The notes: generated by a model not told the origin, from the letters alone. A stretch of 64,000 nucleotides of DNA from Oscillospiraceae bacterium (GCA_017456105.1 JAFTKA010000003.1:8640-72639), one strand, 5' to 3'. Shown: positions 40,244-50,410, numbered from the stretch's first letter. A program made the numbers and translations.

Positions 40244-41554
40244 ATGTACGCTTCTGCCTATGTGTGGGCAAAGATCATTAACTATCTGGAGGAACGGCTG
40301 ACCTCGGTTACGGTGTCGGCCTGGTTTGACGATGCTGAGGTTGTGGAATTAAACGAACAGCAGCTGATCATCTACTCCGCCTCCGACTTTCGCAGAGAGG
40401 TGATCTGCCGCCGCTGCACCGAGTATATTCAGGACGCTTTGAAGGAGATCTTCAATTCCGACGCCAAGCTGGTAGTCTTTGGCGATGAGGAGCTGGCCGC
40501 ATACCGTGCCAAGGGCTCTACCGGAAATTCCATGGATTTTAATCCCCAGTTCTCCTTTGACAGCTTTGTGGTGGGTAACTCCAACCGCTTTGCCCACGGT
40601 GCGGCCCTGGCCGTAACCAACAACCCCGGTCAGGTCTACAACCCCCTGTTCATTTACGGCCCTCCCGGTGTGGGTAAGACCCACCTGCTGTATGCCATCG
40701 CCAACGGCATTCGCAAGCAGAATCCCTCCGCCAACGTGGTCTACATCAAGGGCGACCAATTTACCAATGAGCTGATCTCCGCCATTCAGAGCGGTAAAAA
40801 CGTGGAATTCCGCAATAAGTACCGGGAAGCAGATCTGTTCCTGATCGATGATATTCAGTTTATTGCCGGCAGAGAAGGTACTCAGGAGGAGTTCTTCCAC
40901 ACATTCAACACCCTCCACGAAAACCACAAGCAGATCGTCATGACCTCCGACCGGAAGCCCAGCGATATGCTGACCCTGGAAGACCGGCTGAGAAGCCGCT
41001 TTGAATGGGGCCTGGTTGCGGATATTCAGCCCCCCGATTACGAGACCCGCATGGCAATCATCAAGAATAAAGCCGCTTCCCTGGGAATTGAGCTTCCTGA
41101 TGATGTATGCAACTACATTGCTGAAAATGTTACCAATAACGTCCGGCAGATCGAAGGTACTGTCAAGAAGATCCGGGCCCATCACGACCTGAACAATATG
41201 CCCTTGGATCTTTCCAATATTGCTTCTGTGATCAACGACATGTTCAAGGTGGAGGGCAACGCCCTGCCCACACCCAATCTGATTATCAGTCAAGTTTGTA
41301 AGTACTATTCTGTGGACGAAAACACCCTCCGGGGCACGATGAAGACCAAGGGTATCACAGAGGCAAGACAGATGGCCGTATACCTGATCCGTCAGCTGAC
41401 CAACCTGAGTCTTCCCGATATCGGCAAGGAGCTGAACAGAGACCACTCCACCATTTTGTATTCGATCCGGAAGGTGGAAGTGGCCGCCAAGAGCGACGAC
41501 CGTATGAAGGAAACCATTCGGGATATTACGGCAAGTATCAATTCCAGCGTCTAA
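40244..41554 (+). CDS. dnaA: chromosomal replication initiator DnaA
   Basis: A 436-residue initiator: domain I at 1-80, short linker, AAA+ ATPase with Walker A GPPGVGKTH (139-147) and Walker B LIDDIQFIAG, and domain IV helix-turn-helix ending ELNRDHSTILYSIRKV that reads TTATCCACA boxes. AAAGGAGC precedes the ATG. It is flanked by DnaA boxes on both sides and followed by the unwinding region and dnaN, the canonical layout. Confidence 0.98.
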   Translation: MYASAYVWAKIINYLEERLTSVTVSAWFDDAEVVELNEQQLIIYSASDFRREVICRRCTEYIQDALKEIFNSDAKLVVFGDEELAAYRAKGSTGNSMDFNPQFSFDSFVVGNSNRFAHGAALAVTNNPGQVYNPLFIYGPPGVGKTHLLYAIANGIRKQNPSANVVYIKGDQFTNELISAIQSGKNVEFRNKYREADLFLIDDIQFIAGREGTQEEFFHTFNTLHENHKQIVMTSDRKPSDMLTLEDRLRSRFEWGLVADIQPPDYETRMAIIKNKAASLGIELPDDVCNYIAENVTNNVRQIEGTVKKIRAHHDLNNMPLDLSNIASVINDMFKVEGNALPTPNLIISQVCKYYSVDENTLRGTMKTKGITEARQMAVYLIRQLTNLSLPDIGKELNRDHSTILYSIRKVEVAAKSDDRMKETIRDITASINSSV

Positions 41555-41800
41555 ATTTCTCCACAATATTTTGTGGAAAGTGGAAGAGTTTTCTGTGGAT
41601 AAAACGTTCTCTTTATTCTTTACACAGCCCTTGTGTAAAAGTTATTCTTTTTAAGGCGTTATCTGTTGATAAAAAGTCCTTGCGTCCCTAAGAGAAAAGA
41701 CAGTTTTCCACATAAAAAACACCTACTACTACAACTACTACTACCTTAATTATTTATTTATATATTTATATATTATAAAACAAAGAAAAGAGGGTTTTAT
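41555..41800. other. replication origin oriC (dnaA-dnaN intergenic)
   Basis: In order: a palindrome CCACAATATTTTGTGG (41561-41576); an exact DnaA box TGTGGATAA (41594-41602); an inverted pair CTTTACACA / TGTGTAAAAG (41618-41641); TGTTGATAA (41664-41672, one mismatch); TTTTCCACA (41704-41712, one mismatch). Then come trinucleotides ACCTACTACT and ACAACTACTACTACC (41721-41745), which read as TAG repeats on the other strand like Bacillus DnaA-trios, and an A+T-only stretch (about 41746-41780) suited to unwinding. Confidence 0.9.
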
Positions 41801-42907
41801 ATGCGTTTTACCTGTGAAAAAAGCACCCTGGTAATGGGCCTTAACATTACCGGAAGAGCCGTTGCTCAGAAAAGCTCCCTGTCTGTGATCGAGGGTATTC
41901 TCTGTCAGGCAGATGTGAACCTGAATCTGACCGGCTACAACATGAAAACCGCCATCACCTACGGCATTGAAGCAGAGATCACCGAAGCCGGCCGTTGTGT
42001 TCTGCCTGCAAGACTGTTTGGCGATATTATCCGCCGTCTGCCGGAAGGCCCTGTAACGGTGGTTGTTGACGACAATTTTAAGGTTTCCATTCGGGCAGGC
42101 TATGCCTCCTTCACCATTTCCGCGGAATCTGCCGAGGATTATCCGGAATTGCCCGATGTTGCCTCCGGCCGCAGTGTTCCTGTGCCTCAGAATGTGTTGA
42201 AGGACCTGATCTCCGGCACGATTTTTGCCGTTTCCGAAAATCAGGGCAGACCCATTCATACAGGCGTAAAATTTGAGGTAACCGAGGACGCTATTTCTTC
42301 CATTGCCGTGGACGGCTTCCGTCTGGCCCGCAGAACTTGGCACCCGGAGGAAAGCATTGGCAGAACCATGTCTTTTGTTGTTCCTGCTCAGGCTCTGAAG
42401 GAAGTGGAAAAGATCCTGCAGGACACCGAAGAAGCTGCCGCTTTTACTCTGGGTACAAAGCATATTGTTTTTGAGGTTGGCAGTGCGACACTCATCTGCC
42501 GCCTTTTGGAAGGCGAATTCCTGGATTGGCGGAAGGTCGTACCCTCCGATTGTCCCATTAAGCTGGTTGCCAATGTGGGCGAGCTGGAATCTGCCTTTGA
42601 GCGTGTGGGTCTGATCGTTTCCGAAAAGTACAAGAGCCCGGTTCGCTGTGTATTCTCCAATCAGGTGGTTACCATGCGTACCAACACCACCATCGGTGCG
42701 GCAGAAGACCGCTGCAGCCTGGCCGGCGACGGCAAGGAGCTGGAGATCGGCTTCAACGTCCGGTATCTCATGGACGCCCTGCGGGCAATCCCCGATGAAG
42801 AGGTGGTTTTGGAGCTGACCAACGGGCTGAGCCCCATCGTACTGACCCCTGTTGATGAGAAGAAAGACTTTGCCTATATGGTACTGCCTGTGAGGATCAA
42901 GAATTGA
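41801..42907 (+). CDS. dnaN: DNA polymerase III beta subunit (sliding clamp)
   Basis: A 368-residue clamp made of three similar domains; MRFTCEKSTLVMGLN at the start, TITGRA-type repeats and the C-terminal YMVLPVRI motif are diagnostic. It tethers the polymerase to DNA. Start ATG at 41801 has only a moderate purine-rich site (AAAAGAGGG). The next gene starts inside its stop codon. Confidence 0.97.
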   Translation: MRFTCEKSTLVMGLNITGRAVAQKSSLSVIEGILCQADVNLNLTGYNMKTAITYGIEAEITEAGRCVLPARLFGDIIRRLPEGPVTVVVDDNFKVSIRAGYASFTISAESAEDYPELPDVASGRSVPVPQNVLKDLISGTIFAVSENQGRPIHTGVKFEVTEDAISSIAVDGFRLARRTWHPEESIGRTMSFVVPAQALKEVEKILQDTEEAAAFTLGTKHIVFEVGSATLICRLLEGEFLDWRKVVPSDCPIKLVANVGELESAFERVGLIVSEKYKSPVRCVFSNQVVTMRTNTTIGAAEDRCSLAGDGKELEIGFNVRYLMDALRAIPDEEVVLELTNGLSPIVLTPVDEKKDFAYMVLPVRIKN

Positions 42908-43152
42908 AAGTAACCGTAACAAAAAAGAATGCTCCCATTCCCGTTGCCATCGGCACGGAATTCATTAAGCTGGAGGCCCTTTTGAAATTTGCCAACGCGG
43001 TGGAATCCGGCGGTATGGCAAAGACGGCTATTCAGGAGGGTGAAGTGTCCGTAAATGGGGAAATTTGCACCATGCGTGGCAAAAAGCTGTACCCCGGCGA
43101 TCAGGTTAGCTATATGGGCAGCACCTATTTGATTTGCATTCATGAACATTAA
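42904..43152 (+). CDS. S4-domain RNA-binding protein (YaaA/RlbA type)
   Basis: An 82-residue protein with an S4 RNA-binding fold: FIKLEALLKFANAVESGGMA, then GEVSVNGE and KLYPGDQVSY. In Bacillota it sits between dnaN and recF exactly as here. The TTG start at 42904 overlaps the dnaN TGA (TTGA), and its 3' end overlaps recF by 11 bases, so three genes are tightly coupled. In Bacillus it has been linked to ribosome assembly. Confidence 0.92.
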   Translation: MKVTVTKKNAPIPVAIGTEFIKLEALLKFANAVESGGMAKTAIQEGEVSVNGEICTMRGKKLYPGDQVSYMGSTYLICIHEH

Positions 43153-44245
43153 GGATCTGAAATTATACGAATTCCGCAATTACCGGCAGGAAACCCTGGA
43201 ATTTGACCCGGGCGTAAACCTGATTGTTGGCGACAACGCCCAGGGAAAGACCAATCTTCTGGAGGCCATCTCCTATTTGGGCTCGGGAAAAAGCTTTCGC
43301 ACCCAAAAAAACGGAGAACTGGTGGAGTTAAATCAGGAATTTGCGGACATTGAGGGAACGGTTTTCTCTCAAGGCAGGCAGCAGACCCTCCGCTGGGTGC
43401 TGTTTTCCGGCGGCAGACCCCGTCAGATTTTCTTAAACGGTGTCAAGAAAAAGACCGCCGCGGATATTTCCGGTGTTTTGCAGACGGTTCTGTTCTGCCC
43501 GGAGGACTTAATGGTCCTGAAAACCGGTGCATCTGCCCGCCGCAGACTGGGAGATTCTGCGTTATGTCAACTAAGGCCCAACTACGAGGCGGCACTGACC
43601 GAGTATAACCGGGTCTTGGAGCAGAAAAACCGCATTTTAAAGGATCGGCACGAAAACCCGGCCCTTTTGGACATCTTACCGGAGTACAATACCCGGCTGT
43701 GTCAGGTAGGAGCACTACTGATTTCCTACCGGGCGAGGTTTTTTGAGGGACTTGGCAGGGCGGCAAAGGAGCATCATGAGGAGTTTTCCGGGGGAAAAGA
43801 AGAATTTTCTCTGGAATATAAGACCGTATCCACCGTGCAAGACCCCTTTGCACCGGTCAGTCAGCTGACCGAATGGCTAAATGAGCATTTGGAAAGTCAT
43901 TATCGGGCGGAGCTTGACAGCTGTCAATGCCTGACCGGCCCCCATAAGGACGATTTTGATGTGTCCCTTTCCGGTATGAATCTGAAGGCCTTCGGCTCTC
44001 AGGGTCAGACCCGGACGGCGGCCATCAGCTTAAAGCTTGCCCAAAGAGATCTGATGGCCAGGGAGGCCGGAGAAATCCCGGTACTGCTGCTGGACGATGT
44101 GCTGTCGGAATTAGACCCGGGCCGGCAGGATTTTGTACTGAACCGGATCACCGACGGTCAGGTGTTCATCACCTGCTGCGAACCGGGCAGATTTACAAAA
44201 TTAGGAAAGACCATTGAAATTGAAAAGGGTCAGATGAAAAGATAA
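43142..44245 (+). CDS. recF: DNA replication and repair protein RecF
   Basis: A 367-residue SMC-like ATPase that helps load RecA at gaps. Walker A GDNAQGKTN near 30, a signature-like GSGKSFRT near 53, and Walker B VLLLDDVLSELD near 318. It begins inside the 3' end of the S4-domain gene. A 134-bp repeat separates it from gyrB, whereas in Bacillus remB lies here. Confidence 0.96.
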   Translation: MNIKDLKLYEFRNYRQETLEFDPGVNLIVGDNAQGKTNLLEAISYLGSGKSFRTQKNGELVELNQEFADIEGTVFSQGRQQTLRWVLFSGGRPRQIFLNGVKKKTAADISGVLQTVLFCPEDLMVLKTGASARRRLGDSALCQLRPNYEAALTEYNRVLEQKNRILKDRHENPALLDILPEYNTRLCQVGALLISYRARFFEGLGRAAKEHHEEFSGGKEEFSLEYKTVSTVQDPFAPVSQLTEWLNEHLESHYRAELDSCQCLTGPHKDDFDVSLSGMNLKAFGSQGQTRTAAISLKLAQRDLMAREAGEIPVLLLDDVLSELDPGRQDFVLNRITDGQVFITCCEPGRFTKLGKTIEIEKGQMKR

Positions 44246-44251
44246 AATAAG

Positions 44252-44385
44252 CCTTCTCCTGGAGGAGAAGGTGGCAAAAATCTTTGATTTTTGACGAATG
44301 AGGTGGGGCTTTTATAACGCCATTCCGTGCGATGGCTACACCTCATCAGTCAGCTTTGCTGACAGCTTCCCCTCAAGGGGAAGCC
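44252..44385. repeat. 134-bp dispersed repeat, copy 2
   Basis: Matches 11964-12097 over its whole length with a few changes (for example GCTTTGCTGAC for GCTTCGCTGAC), in the same orientation. It lies between recF and gyrB. Confidence 0.9.
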
Positions 44386-44434
44386 ATTGAATCCGATAAT
44401 ATGGAATATACTCGAAAAGTCAGGAGGACTTTTT

Positions 44435-46360
44435 ATGGCAGAAGAAACCAAGGTAACCCAAGAATACGGCGGCTCTCAAATTCAGGTTTTGGAGGGCTTG
44501 GAGGCTGTCCGGAAGAGACCCGGTATGTATATCGGCTCCACTTCCAGCAGCGGCCTGCACCATCTGGTGTACGAGATCGTGGATAACTCCATCGACGAGG
44601 CGTTGGCCGGCTACTGTAAAAACATTACGGTAACCATCAACCCCGGCAACTCCATCACCGTAACCGACGACGGCCGTGGTATCCCCGTAGATATCCAGCC
44701 CCAGACCGGCAAGCCCGCTCTGGAGGTTGTGTTCACTGTGCTCCACGCCGGCGGTAAGTTCGGCGGTGGCGGTTATAAGGTATCCGGCGGTCTTCACGGT
44801 GTAGGTGCGTCCGTTGTAAACGCCTTAAGTCAGAGCCTGACTGCCCGTGTTTATAAGAACGGCAATATCTACGAGATGAAGTTCTCCCGGGGTAATATCA
44901 CCCAGGACATGACCATTGTGGGCAAGACCGAAAAAACCGGCACGGAGGTTACCTTCCAGCCGGACCCGGAGATGTTCGACACCCTGGACTATGACTATGA
45001 GATCCTCCATACCCGTATGCGTGAGGAGGCCTTCCTGAACGCAGGCCTTGCCATCACCATCACCGATGACCGTGGCGACGAGCCCATCACCGAGACCATG
45101 TGCTATGAGGGCGGTATCCGGGAGTTTGTTACCTGGTGCAACCGGAACAAGACCCCCATTCACAATGAGGTCATCTATATGAGCGGTAATAAGGGCGATG
45201 CTTCCGCAGAGCTTGCCCTTCAGTATAACGACGGCTACACGGAGAATATCCTGTCCTTTGCCAATGACGTGAACACCCCCGAGGGCGGTATGCACGAAAC
45301 CGGCTTTAAGACCGCTCTGACCCGCGTGCTCAATAACTACGGTATGAAGCACGGCATTATCAAGGGTGAGGAAAAGGTCTCCGGCGAAGACTGCCGTGAG
45401 GGTATCACCGCAATTATCTCTGTCAAGCTGACCGATGCTCAGTTTGAGGGTCAGACCAAGGCAAAATTGGGTAACGCCTATATCCGTACTTTGGTTGACA
45501 ATGTGGTCAACGAGGAGCTGTCGGTATTCTTCGAGGAACACCCCCAGGTGGCCAAGACCATTTTGGAAAAGGCTATGCTTGCCAACCGGGCAAGAGAGGC
45601 TGCCCGAAAGGCAAGAGAGAATATCCGTCGCGGCACAGGCCTGGAGTCTGCTTCCATGCCCGATAAGCTGCAGGATTGTAATGAAAAAGACCCGTCCCTC
45701 TGCGAAATTTACATCGTCGAGGGCGACTCTGCCGCAGGCTCTGCCATTCAGGGCAGAGACTCCCGCTTCCAGGCAATTTTGGCCATGTGGGGCAAGATGC
45801 TCAACGTGGAAAAGGCAAGAGTGGACCGCATTTACGGTAACGATAAATTAAATCCCCTGATCGTGGCACTGGGCGGCGGTATCGGTGAGGACTTTAATAT
45901 TGAACGCCTGCGTTACCACAAGGTCATTATTATGTCCGATGCGGACGTGGACGGCGCCCATATCAGAACACTGCTTTTGACCTTCTTCTTCCGCTATATG
46001 CGACCCCTCATCGAAAACGGCTTTGTTTACTCCGCAGTGCCGCCCCTTTACAAGCTGACCAGGGGCAAGACGGTCCGGGTGGCCTACTCCGATGAGCAAA
46101 GAGATCTGATTTCCGCAGAGCTCCGGGGCGAAAATAACGCCAAGGTGGAAATTTCCCGGTTTAAGGGTCTTGGTGAGATGAACAAGGAAGAGCTTTGGGA
46201 GACCACCATGAATCCCGAAACCCGTACCCTTCGCAGGATCACCCTGGAGGACGCCCGCCGTGCCGATGAGATCTTTACCGTTCTCATGGGCGAGCAGGTG
46301 GAGCCCCGGAAGGAATGGATCGAAAAGAACGCAAAATACGCCATTAACATCGATATCTAA
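44435..46360 (+). CDS. gyrB: DNA gyrase subunit B
   Basis: A 641-residue type IIA topoisomerase ATPase subunit: VLEGLEAVRKRPGMYIG, the GHKL ATP site EIVDNSIDEALAG and SGGLHGVGASVVNAL, and the TOPRIM motif EGDSAAGSA near 430, with DADVDGAHI metal ligands. Start at 44435 follows CAGGAGGA; the longer frame from 44387 is repeat-derived. gyrA follows after 13 bases. Confidence 0.97.
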   Translation: MAEETKVTQEYGGSQIQVLEGLEAVRKRPGMYIGSTSSSGLHHLVYEIVDNSIDEALAGYCKNITVTINPGNSITVTDDGRGIPVDIQPQTGKPALEVVFTVLHAGGKFGGGGYKVSGGLHGVGASVVNALSQSLTARVYKNGNIYEMKFSRGNITQDMTIVGKTEKTGTEVTFQPDPEMFDTLDYDYEILHTRMREEAFLNAGLAITITDDRGDEPITETMCYEGGIREFVTWCNRNKTPIHNEVIYMSGNKGDASAELALQYNDGYTENILSFANDVNTPEGGMHETGFKTALTRVLNNYGMKHGIIKGEEKVSGEDCREGITAIISVKLTDAQFEGQTKAKLGNAYIRTLVDNVVNEELSVFFEEHPQVAKTILEKAMLANRAREAARKARENIRRGTGLESASMPDKLQDCNEKDPSLCEIYIVEGDSAAGSAIQGRDSRFQAILAMWGKMLNVEKARVDRIYGNDKLNPLIVALGGGIGEDFNIERLRYHKVIIMSDADVDGAHIRTLLLTFFFRYMRPLIENGFVYSAVPPLYKLTRGKTVRVAYSDEQRDLISAELRGENNAKVEISRFKGLGEMNKEELWETTMNPETRTLRRITLEDARRADEIFTVLMGEQVEPRKEWIEKNAKYAINIDI

Positions 46361-46373
46361 GGAGGTGGCATAA

Positions 46374-48872
46374 ATGGCAAAGCACAACAGAAATTATAAG
46401 CCGGAGGACATTCTGTTCCCGGATCAGTGCATTACCGAGTCCAATCTTGTGGACGAAATGGAAAAATCCTATATTGAATATGCCATGTCCGTCATTGTGG
46501 GCCGTGCCCTTCCGGACGTAAGAGACGGCTTGAAGCCGGTCCACCGCCGTATTCTTTATACCATGTACGAAAGCGGTCTGACTTCGGACAAGCCCTTTAA
46601 GAAGTCGGCTACCTGTGTCGGTGATGTGCTGGGTAAGTACCACCCCCACGGCGACAGCTCTGTATACGACGCAATGGTCCGTCTGGCTCAGGATTTCTCC
46701 ATGCGGTATATGCTGGTGGACGGCCACGGTAACTTCGGTTCTGTGGACGGCGACCCTGCCGCCGCCTACCGTTATACGGAAGCAAGACTGAGTAAGCTTT
46801 CCAACCAGATGCTTCGGGATATTGACAAGGAAACCGTCAACTGGGATCCCAACTTCGACGAGAGCCGGAAAGAACCCAGAGTCCTTCCCAGCCGTTTCCC
46901 CAACCTGCTGGTCAACGGCTCTTCCGGTATTGCGGTGGGTATGGCTACCAATATTCCCCCCCACAACCTGACCGAGGTCATTAATGCCTGCATTTGTGTG
47001 TTGGACGACCCGGAGGCGACTCTGCCGGATATGATGGAGCATATCTCCGGTCCTGATTTCCCCACCGGCGGTATCATTATGGGTCGCAGCGGTATCCGTG
47101 CCGCCTACGCCACCGGCCGCGGCAAGGTGGTTGTCCGGGCAAGGACTGAATTTGAGGAATTTGGCAATGACCGGGTGCGGATCATCGTTTCTGAGCTTCC
47201 CTATCAGGTGAATAAGCGTCAGCTGATCAAGAAAATTGCCGAGCAGGTAAAGGACAAGCGGTTGGAGGGCATCTCCGATCTGCGGGACGAGACCGACCGG
47301 AACGGTATGCGGATCGTTATTGAACTGAAAAAGGACGCCAATCCCCAGGTGGTGCTGAACACCCTGTTTAAGCAGACGGAGCTGCAGTCCTCCTTCGGCA
47401 TTATTCTGTTGGCACTGGTGGACGATCAGAAGCAGCCCAGAATCTTGAGCCTGCGGCAGATCATCGACGAGTACTTGACCTTCCAGACGGAGGTTCTGAC
47501 CCGTCGGACTGAGTATGATCTTAAAAAAGCCAGAGAGCGTGCTCATTTGCTGGAAGGTCTGCTGATCGCTCAGGATAATATCGACGAGGTTATCCGGATC
47601 ATTCGCTCCGCTTATGACGACGCCAAGGAAAAGCTCATGGAGCGGTTTGGCCTTTCCGATGTACAGGCTCAGGCCATTTTGGATATGCGTCTGAAGGCTT
47701 TGCAGGGTCTGGATCGGGAAAAGCTGCAAAATGAGTTCGACGAGCTGCAGGAGCGGATCGCCTACTACATTTCTCTGTTGGAGAACCCCGAAAAGCTGAA
47801 AGCCGTGCTCCGGGAAGAACTGATTGAGATCCGGGATAAGTTCGGCGACGAGAGAAAGACCGAGATCCAGGAGATCGAGGACGAGATCGACATCGAAGAC
47901 CTGATCGAAGAGGAGACCTGTGCCTTTACAATCTCCAACCAGGGCTACATTAAGAGAATGCCTGTGGACACCTACCGGACCCAGGCAAGAGGTGGCCGCG
48001 GTGTCAATGCCCAGAATCTGAAGGAAGAGGACTATGTGAAGAGTCTGAACATCGCCTCTACCCACGATCATATTCTGCTGTTTACCAATATGGGTCGTGT
48101 CCACCACCGGAAGGGCTATCAGATCCCCGAGGCCGGACGGACTGCCCGTGGTACGGCTATGGTCAATGTCCTGCCCCTGGAGCCCGGCGAGCAGGTAACC
48201 GCAATGGTGGTTACCCGCGAATTTGACGAAAATGAGTTCCTGGTGATGGCAACCCGGAAGGGTACGGTCAAGAGACTGCCCTTTATCGCTCTGAATACCC
48301 GCAGAAGGACCGGTATCCGGGCAATCACCCTGGACGAGGGCGACCAGCTGATCAACGTGATCCGCACAAATGGCGACGATAAGATCCTGCTGGCTACCCG
48401 GGAAGGCATGGCCATCTGCTTCCATGAGACCGATGTGCGGTGCATGGGCAGAGATGCCGCCGGCGTCCGCGGAATTATGTTAACCGGAGAGGACTACGTG
48501 ATCGGTGCTCAGAAGGCAGAAGAGGGTACGACCCTGCTGACCGTTACCGAGAACGGCTTCGGCAAGCGGACAGAGCTTGTAGAGTACCTGCGTACCGGCC
48601 CTGAGGGCGAAAAGGTTGCCCAGAGCCGTGGCGGTAAGGGCCTGAAGAACTACAATATCACCCCGAAGACCGGGTTTGTTGCCGGCTGCTGCGTGGTTTC
48701 CGAGAATGACGACGTGATGCTCATCGAAAACGGCGGTGTTATTATTCGCGTGCCGGCGAATAGCATCAATGTCTACAAGCGAGATGTGCAGGGTGTTATC
48801 ATCATGCGGATCGAGGAGGGCAACCAGCTGGTATCCGTGGAGCGTGTGGCTTCCGTGGAGGAAGAGGCGTGA
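46374..48872 (+). CDS. gyrA: DNA gyrase subunit A
   Basis: An 832-residue DNA-cleaving subunit. The active-site tyrosine is in [11 protein letters not shown] near 128; the quinolone region reads [17 protein letters not shown], with the Ser and Asp positions linked to sensitivity unchanged. The C-terminal beta-pinwheel contains the GyrA box QARGGRG near 540, which marks gyrase and not topoisomerase IV. TAAGGAGGTGG precedes the ATG. Its stop overlaps the rnhA start by four bases. Confidence 0.97.
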   Translation: MAKHNRNYKPEDILFPDQCITESNLVDEMEKSYIEYAMSVIVGRALPDVRDGLKPVHRRILYTMYESGLTSDKPFKKSATCVGDVLGKYHPHGDSSVYDAMVRLAQDFSMRYMLVDGHGNFGSVDGDPAAAYRYTEARLSKLSNQMLRDIDKETVNWDPNFDESRKEPRVLPSRFPNLLVNGSSGIAVGMATNIPPHNLTEVINACICVLDDPEATLPDMMEHISGPDFPTGGIIMGRSGIRAAYATGRGKVVVRARTEFEEFGNDRVRIIVSELPYQVNKRQLIKKIAEQVKDKRLEGISDLRDETDRNGMRIVIELKKDANPQVVLNTLFKQTELQSSFGIILLALVDDQKQPRILSLRQIIDEYLTFQTEVLTRRTEYDLKKARERAHLLEGLLIAQDNIDEVIRIIRSAYDDAKEKLMERFGLSDVQAQAILDMRLKALQGLDREKLQNEFDELQERIAYYISLLENPEKLKAVLREELIEIRDKFGDERKTEIQEIEDEIDIEDLIEEETCAFTISNQGYIKRMPVDTYRTQARGGRGVNAQNLKEEDYVKSLNIASTHDHILLFTNMGRVHHRKGYQIPEAGRTARGTAMVNVLPLEPGEQVTAMVVTREFDENEFLVMATRKGTVKRLPFIALNTRRRTGIRAITLDEGDQLINVIRTNGDDKILLATREGMAICFHETDVRCMGRDAAGVRGIMLTGEDYVIGAQKAEEGTTLLTVTENGFGKRTELVEYLRTGPEGEKVAQSRGGKGLKNYNITPKTGFVAGCCVVSENDDVMLIENGGVIIRVPANSINVYKRDVQGVIIMRIEEGNQLVSVERVASVEEEA

Positions 48873-49309
48873 AGACCGTAACGCTGTACACCGACGGGGC
48901 TTGCTCCGGCAACCCCGGGCCCGGTGGCTGGGGTGCGATATTGGAGTATAACGGCACGGAAAAAGAGCTTTCCGGCGGTGAAAGTCAGACCACCAATAAC
49001 CGCATGGAATTAACGGCGGTGATCCGGGGACTGGAGGCCCTGAAAGAGCCCTGCTTCGTGGAGCTTTATTCCGATTCCAAATACGTCATCGACGGACTGC
49101 AAAAGGGCTGGGCGGAGAGTTGGCGGAAAAACGGCTGGAAAAAGGCCGATAAAAAGCCGGCCCTGAACCCGGACCTGTGGGAGATCCTCTTAGATTTGAC
49201 CCATATCCATCATTTATCCTATCATTGGGTGAAAGGCCACGCCGAAAACCCCAAAAACAACCGCTGCGACCAATTGGCAGTGGAACAGTCTAAAATGCAT
49301 AATGCATAA
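48869..49309 (+). CDS. rnhA: ribonuclease HI
   Basis: A 146-residue type 1 RNase H cutting RNA in RNA-DNA hybrids. Catalytic residues: Asp9 ([16 protein letters not shown]), Glu47 (NNRMELTAV), Asp69 (YSDSKY) and an Asp near 133 (NNRCDQLA); the HWVKGH loop is present. GTG start overlaps the gyrA stop (GTGA), so it is translated by coupling. Its last codons merge with an AATGCATAATGCA repeat, so the last residues KMHNA may be repeat-derived. Confidence 0.95.
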   Translation: MKTVTLYTDGACSGNPGPGGWGAILEYNGTEKELSGGESQTTNNRMELTAVIRGLEALKEPCFVELYSDSKYVIDGLQKGWAESWRKNGWKKADKKPALNPDLWEILLDLTHIHHLSYHWVKGHAENPKNNRCDQLAVEQSKMHNA

Positions 49310-49338
49310 TGCAGAATGCATTTACGGGAGTGAGTGCA

Positions 49339-49581
49339 ATGTATTTGTCCATCGGAAATGATATGGCTGTGCGGGATTCGTCCGTGGTCGGGATCTTCGA
49401 CATGGACAATACCACCTATTCCAAAAAAACAGTGGCGTTTCTCAATCAGGCGGAAAAAGACGGTTTGGTCATACCCTGTGATGACCTGCCAAAAGCCTTT
49501 GTGCTGACGGCAGAATATGGGCTGAACCGTGTGCATTTAACTTCCTTAAATTCCTACACATTGGAAAAAAGATTAAAATAG
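49339..49581 (+). CDS. remB: RemB-like DUF370 regulator (YaaB)
   Basis: An 80-residue protein of the RemA/RemB family (extracellular matrix regulators): MYLSIGNDMAVRDSSVVGIFD and DDLPKAFVLTAEYG match. In Bacillus the homologue lies between recF and gyrB, so the gene is still in the origin block but moved past gyrA and rnhA. Start ATG at 49339 with GGGAGTGAG upstream. Ended by a bidirectional terminator. Confidence 0.88.
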   Translation: MYLSIGNDMAVRDSSVVGIFDMDNTTYSKKTVAFLNQAEKDGLVIPCDDLPKAFVLTAEYGLNRVHLTSLNSYTLEKRLK

Positions 49582-49583
49582 AA

Positions 49584-49612
49584 AAAAGGTGGGCGATGCC
49601 CACCTTTTTTCT
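49584..49612. terminator. bidirectional terminator after remB
   Basis: Stem AAAAAGGTGGGC / GCCCACCTTTTT with loop GAT; serves remB and may serve the converging lipoprotein gene. Confidence 0.88.
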
Positions 49613-49615
49613 ATT

Positions 49616-49663
49616 GTAGGGAACGGATTGCCACGCCAGTGTTGGTACTGGCTCGCAATGACG
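49616..49663. repeat. chimeric repeat (50-bp family end fused to GTCATTGCGAG family)
   Basis: GTAGGGAACGGAT, the left end of the 50-bp repeat, runs straight into GGATTGCCACG and ends CTCGCAATGACG, the right end of the other repeat family seen at 37065 and 57407. Confidence 0.65.
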
Positions 49664-49669
49664 TGCTTT

Positions 49670-50410
49670 TTAATTTACCTGAATGGAGTAAATAATGCAC
49701 TGACCGTCCTCATAGGAGATCTGTGCGGTACCGCTGCCCACGTGCATCAGATCGTCTCTTGCGGAAATGGCGTCATGGGCGAAGGAGTAATAGCCTTCGA
49801 TCTCTATGGTGAACAGGTCATAGGGGGAATAGACATCAAAGTCTACCAGGTACAGACCGGAGTCAGCCAGGTACTGAATGCTGCTGACCGAGGCAAACTC
49901 CGTTGCCATATCACCGTCGGCACAGGGCCAGTAATAGGCATCATCTTTATAAAATGTAGGCTCGGAAATGGCCAGGGGCTGCTCTACCTCAAGATCAAAA
50001 TATTCCCGGAGGGTTGCTGCTACGTCGTCTGCGGTCAGATAATAGTACTGGCCGTCGTCGGACAAAAGGATCTTGTGGTAATTATGATAGTAGGTGTTGC
50101 TCTGGACAAAACGGAACAGGTCTGTTTCGCTGGGGGCGGTTCGGTCAAAGGACTTCAGGCCCGTATCCACAAAATGGGACAGCACGGTATTGATCTCCCA
50201 GCGGTCTGCGGTGGTCATTTCGTCAAAGGTAAGAACGGGGGTTTCCTCGATGCTGGGGTCGACATTTGGTGCATTGCCGGCCACCACGCCGGGACCCATG
50301 TTCGGGGAAAGAAGGGCCTCATTATTCCGGACCTCTTGCATCAGGAGCTGGCAGGCGGACATGGAGATGGCAAAGGAAAATACCAGGATAAAAACCAAAA
50401 GCTTTTTCAT
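49670..50410 (-). CDS. hypothetical lipoprotein
   Basis: A 246-residue protein with a signal peptide (MKKLLVFILVFSFAIS) and lipobox SMSAC (Cys20). The mature part is acidic and Tyr-rich with no motif I recognise; its C-terminal half looks beta-rich (GYYSFAHD, IISY-type strands). It is a single gene, preceded by AGGAGG. Expected on the outer face of the membrane; function unknown. Confidence 0.8.
   Translation of the reverse strand: MKKLLVFILVFSFAISMSACQLLMQEVRNNEALLSPNMGPGVVAGNAPNVDPSIEETPVLTFDEMTTADRWEINTVLSHFVDTGLKSFDRTAPSETDLFRFVQSNTYYHNYHKILLSDDGQYYYLTADDVAATLREYFDLEVEQPLAISEPTFYKDDAYYWPCADGDMATEFASVSSIQYLADSGLYLVDFDVYSPYDLFTIEIEGYYSFAHDAISARDDLMHVGSGTAQISYEDGQCIIYSIQVN

Noticed and set aside
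41721..41745. CTA trinucleotide tract as a microsatellite or coding repeat
   Set aside because: It lies in the origin between DnaA boxes and an A+T stretch, so a DnaA-trio role explains it better.
46344..48425. Frame of 693 codons antisense to gyrA
   Set aside because: Mirror frame of a conserved essential gene; composition is typical of a shadow (Gly/His/Gln-rich) and no family is seen.
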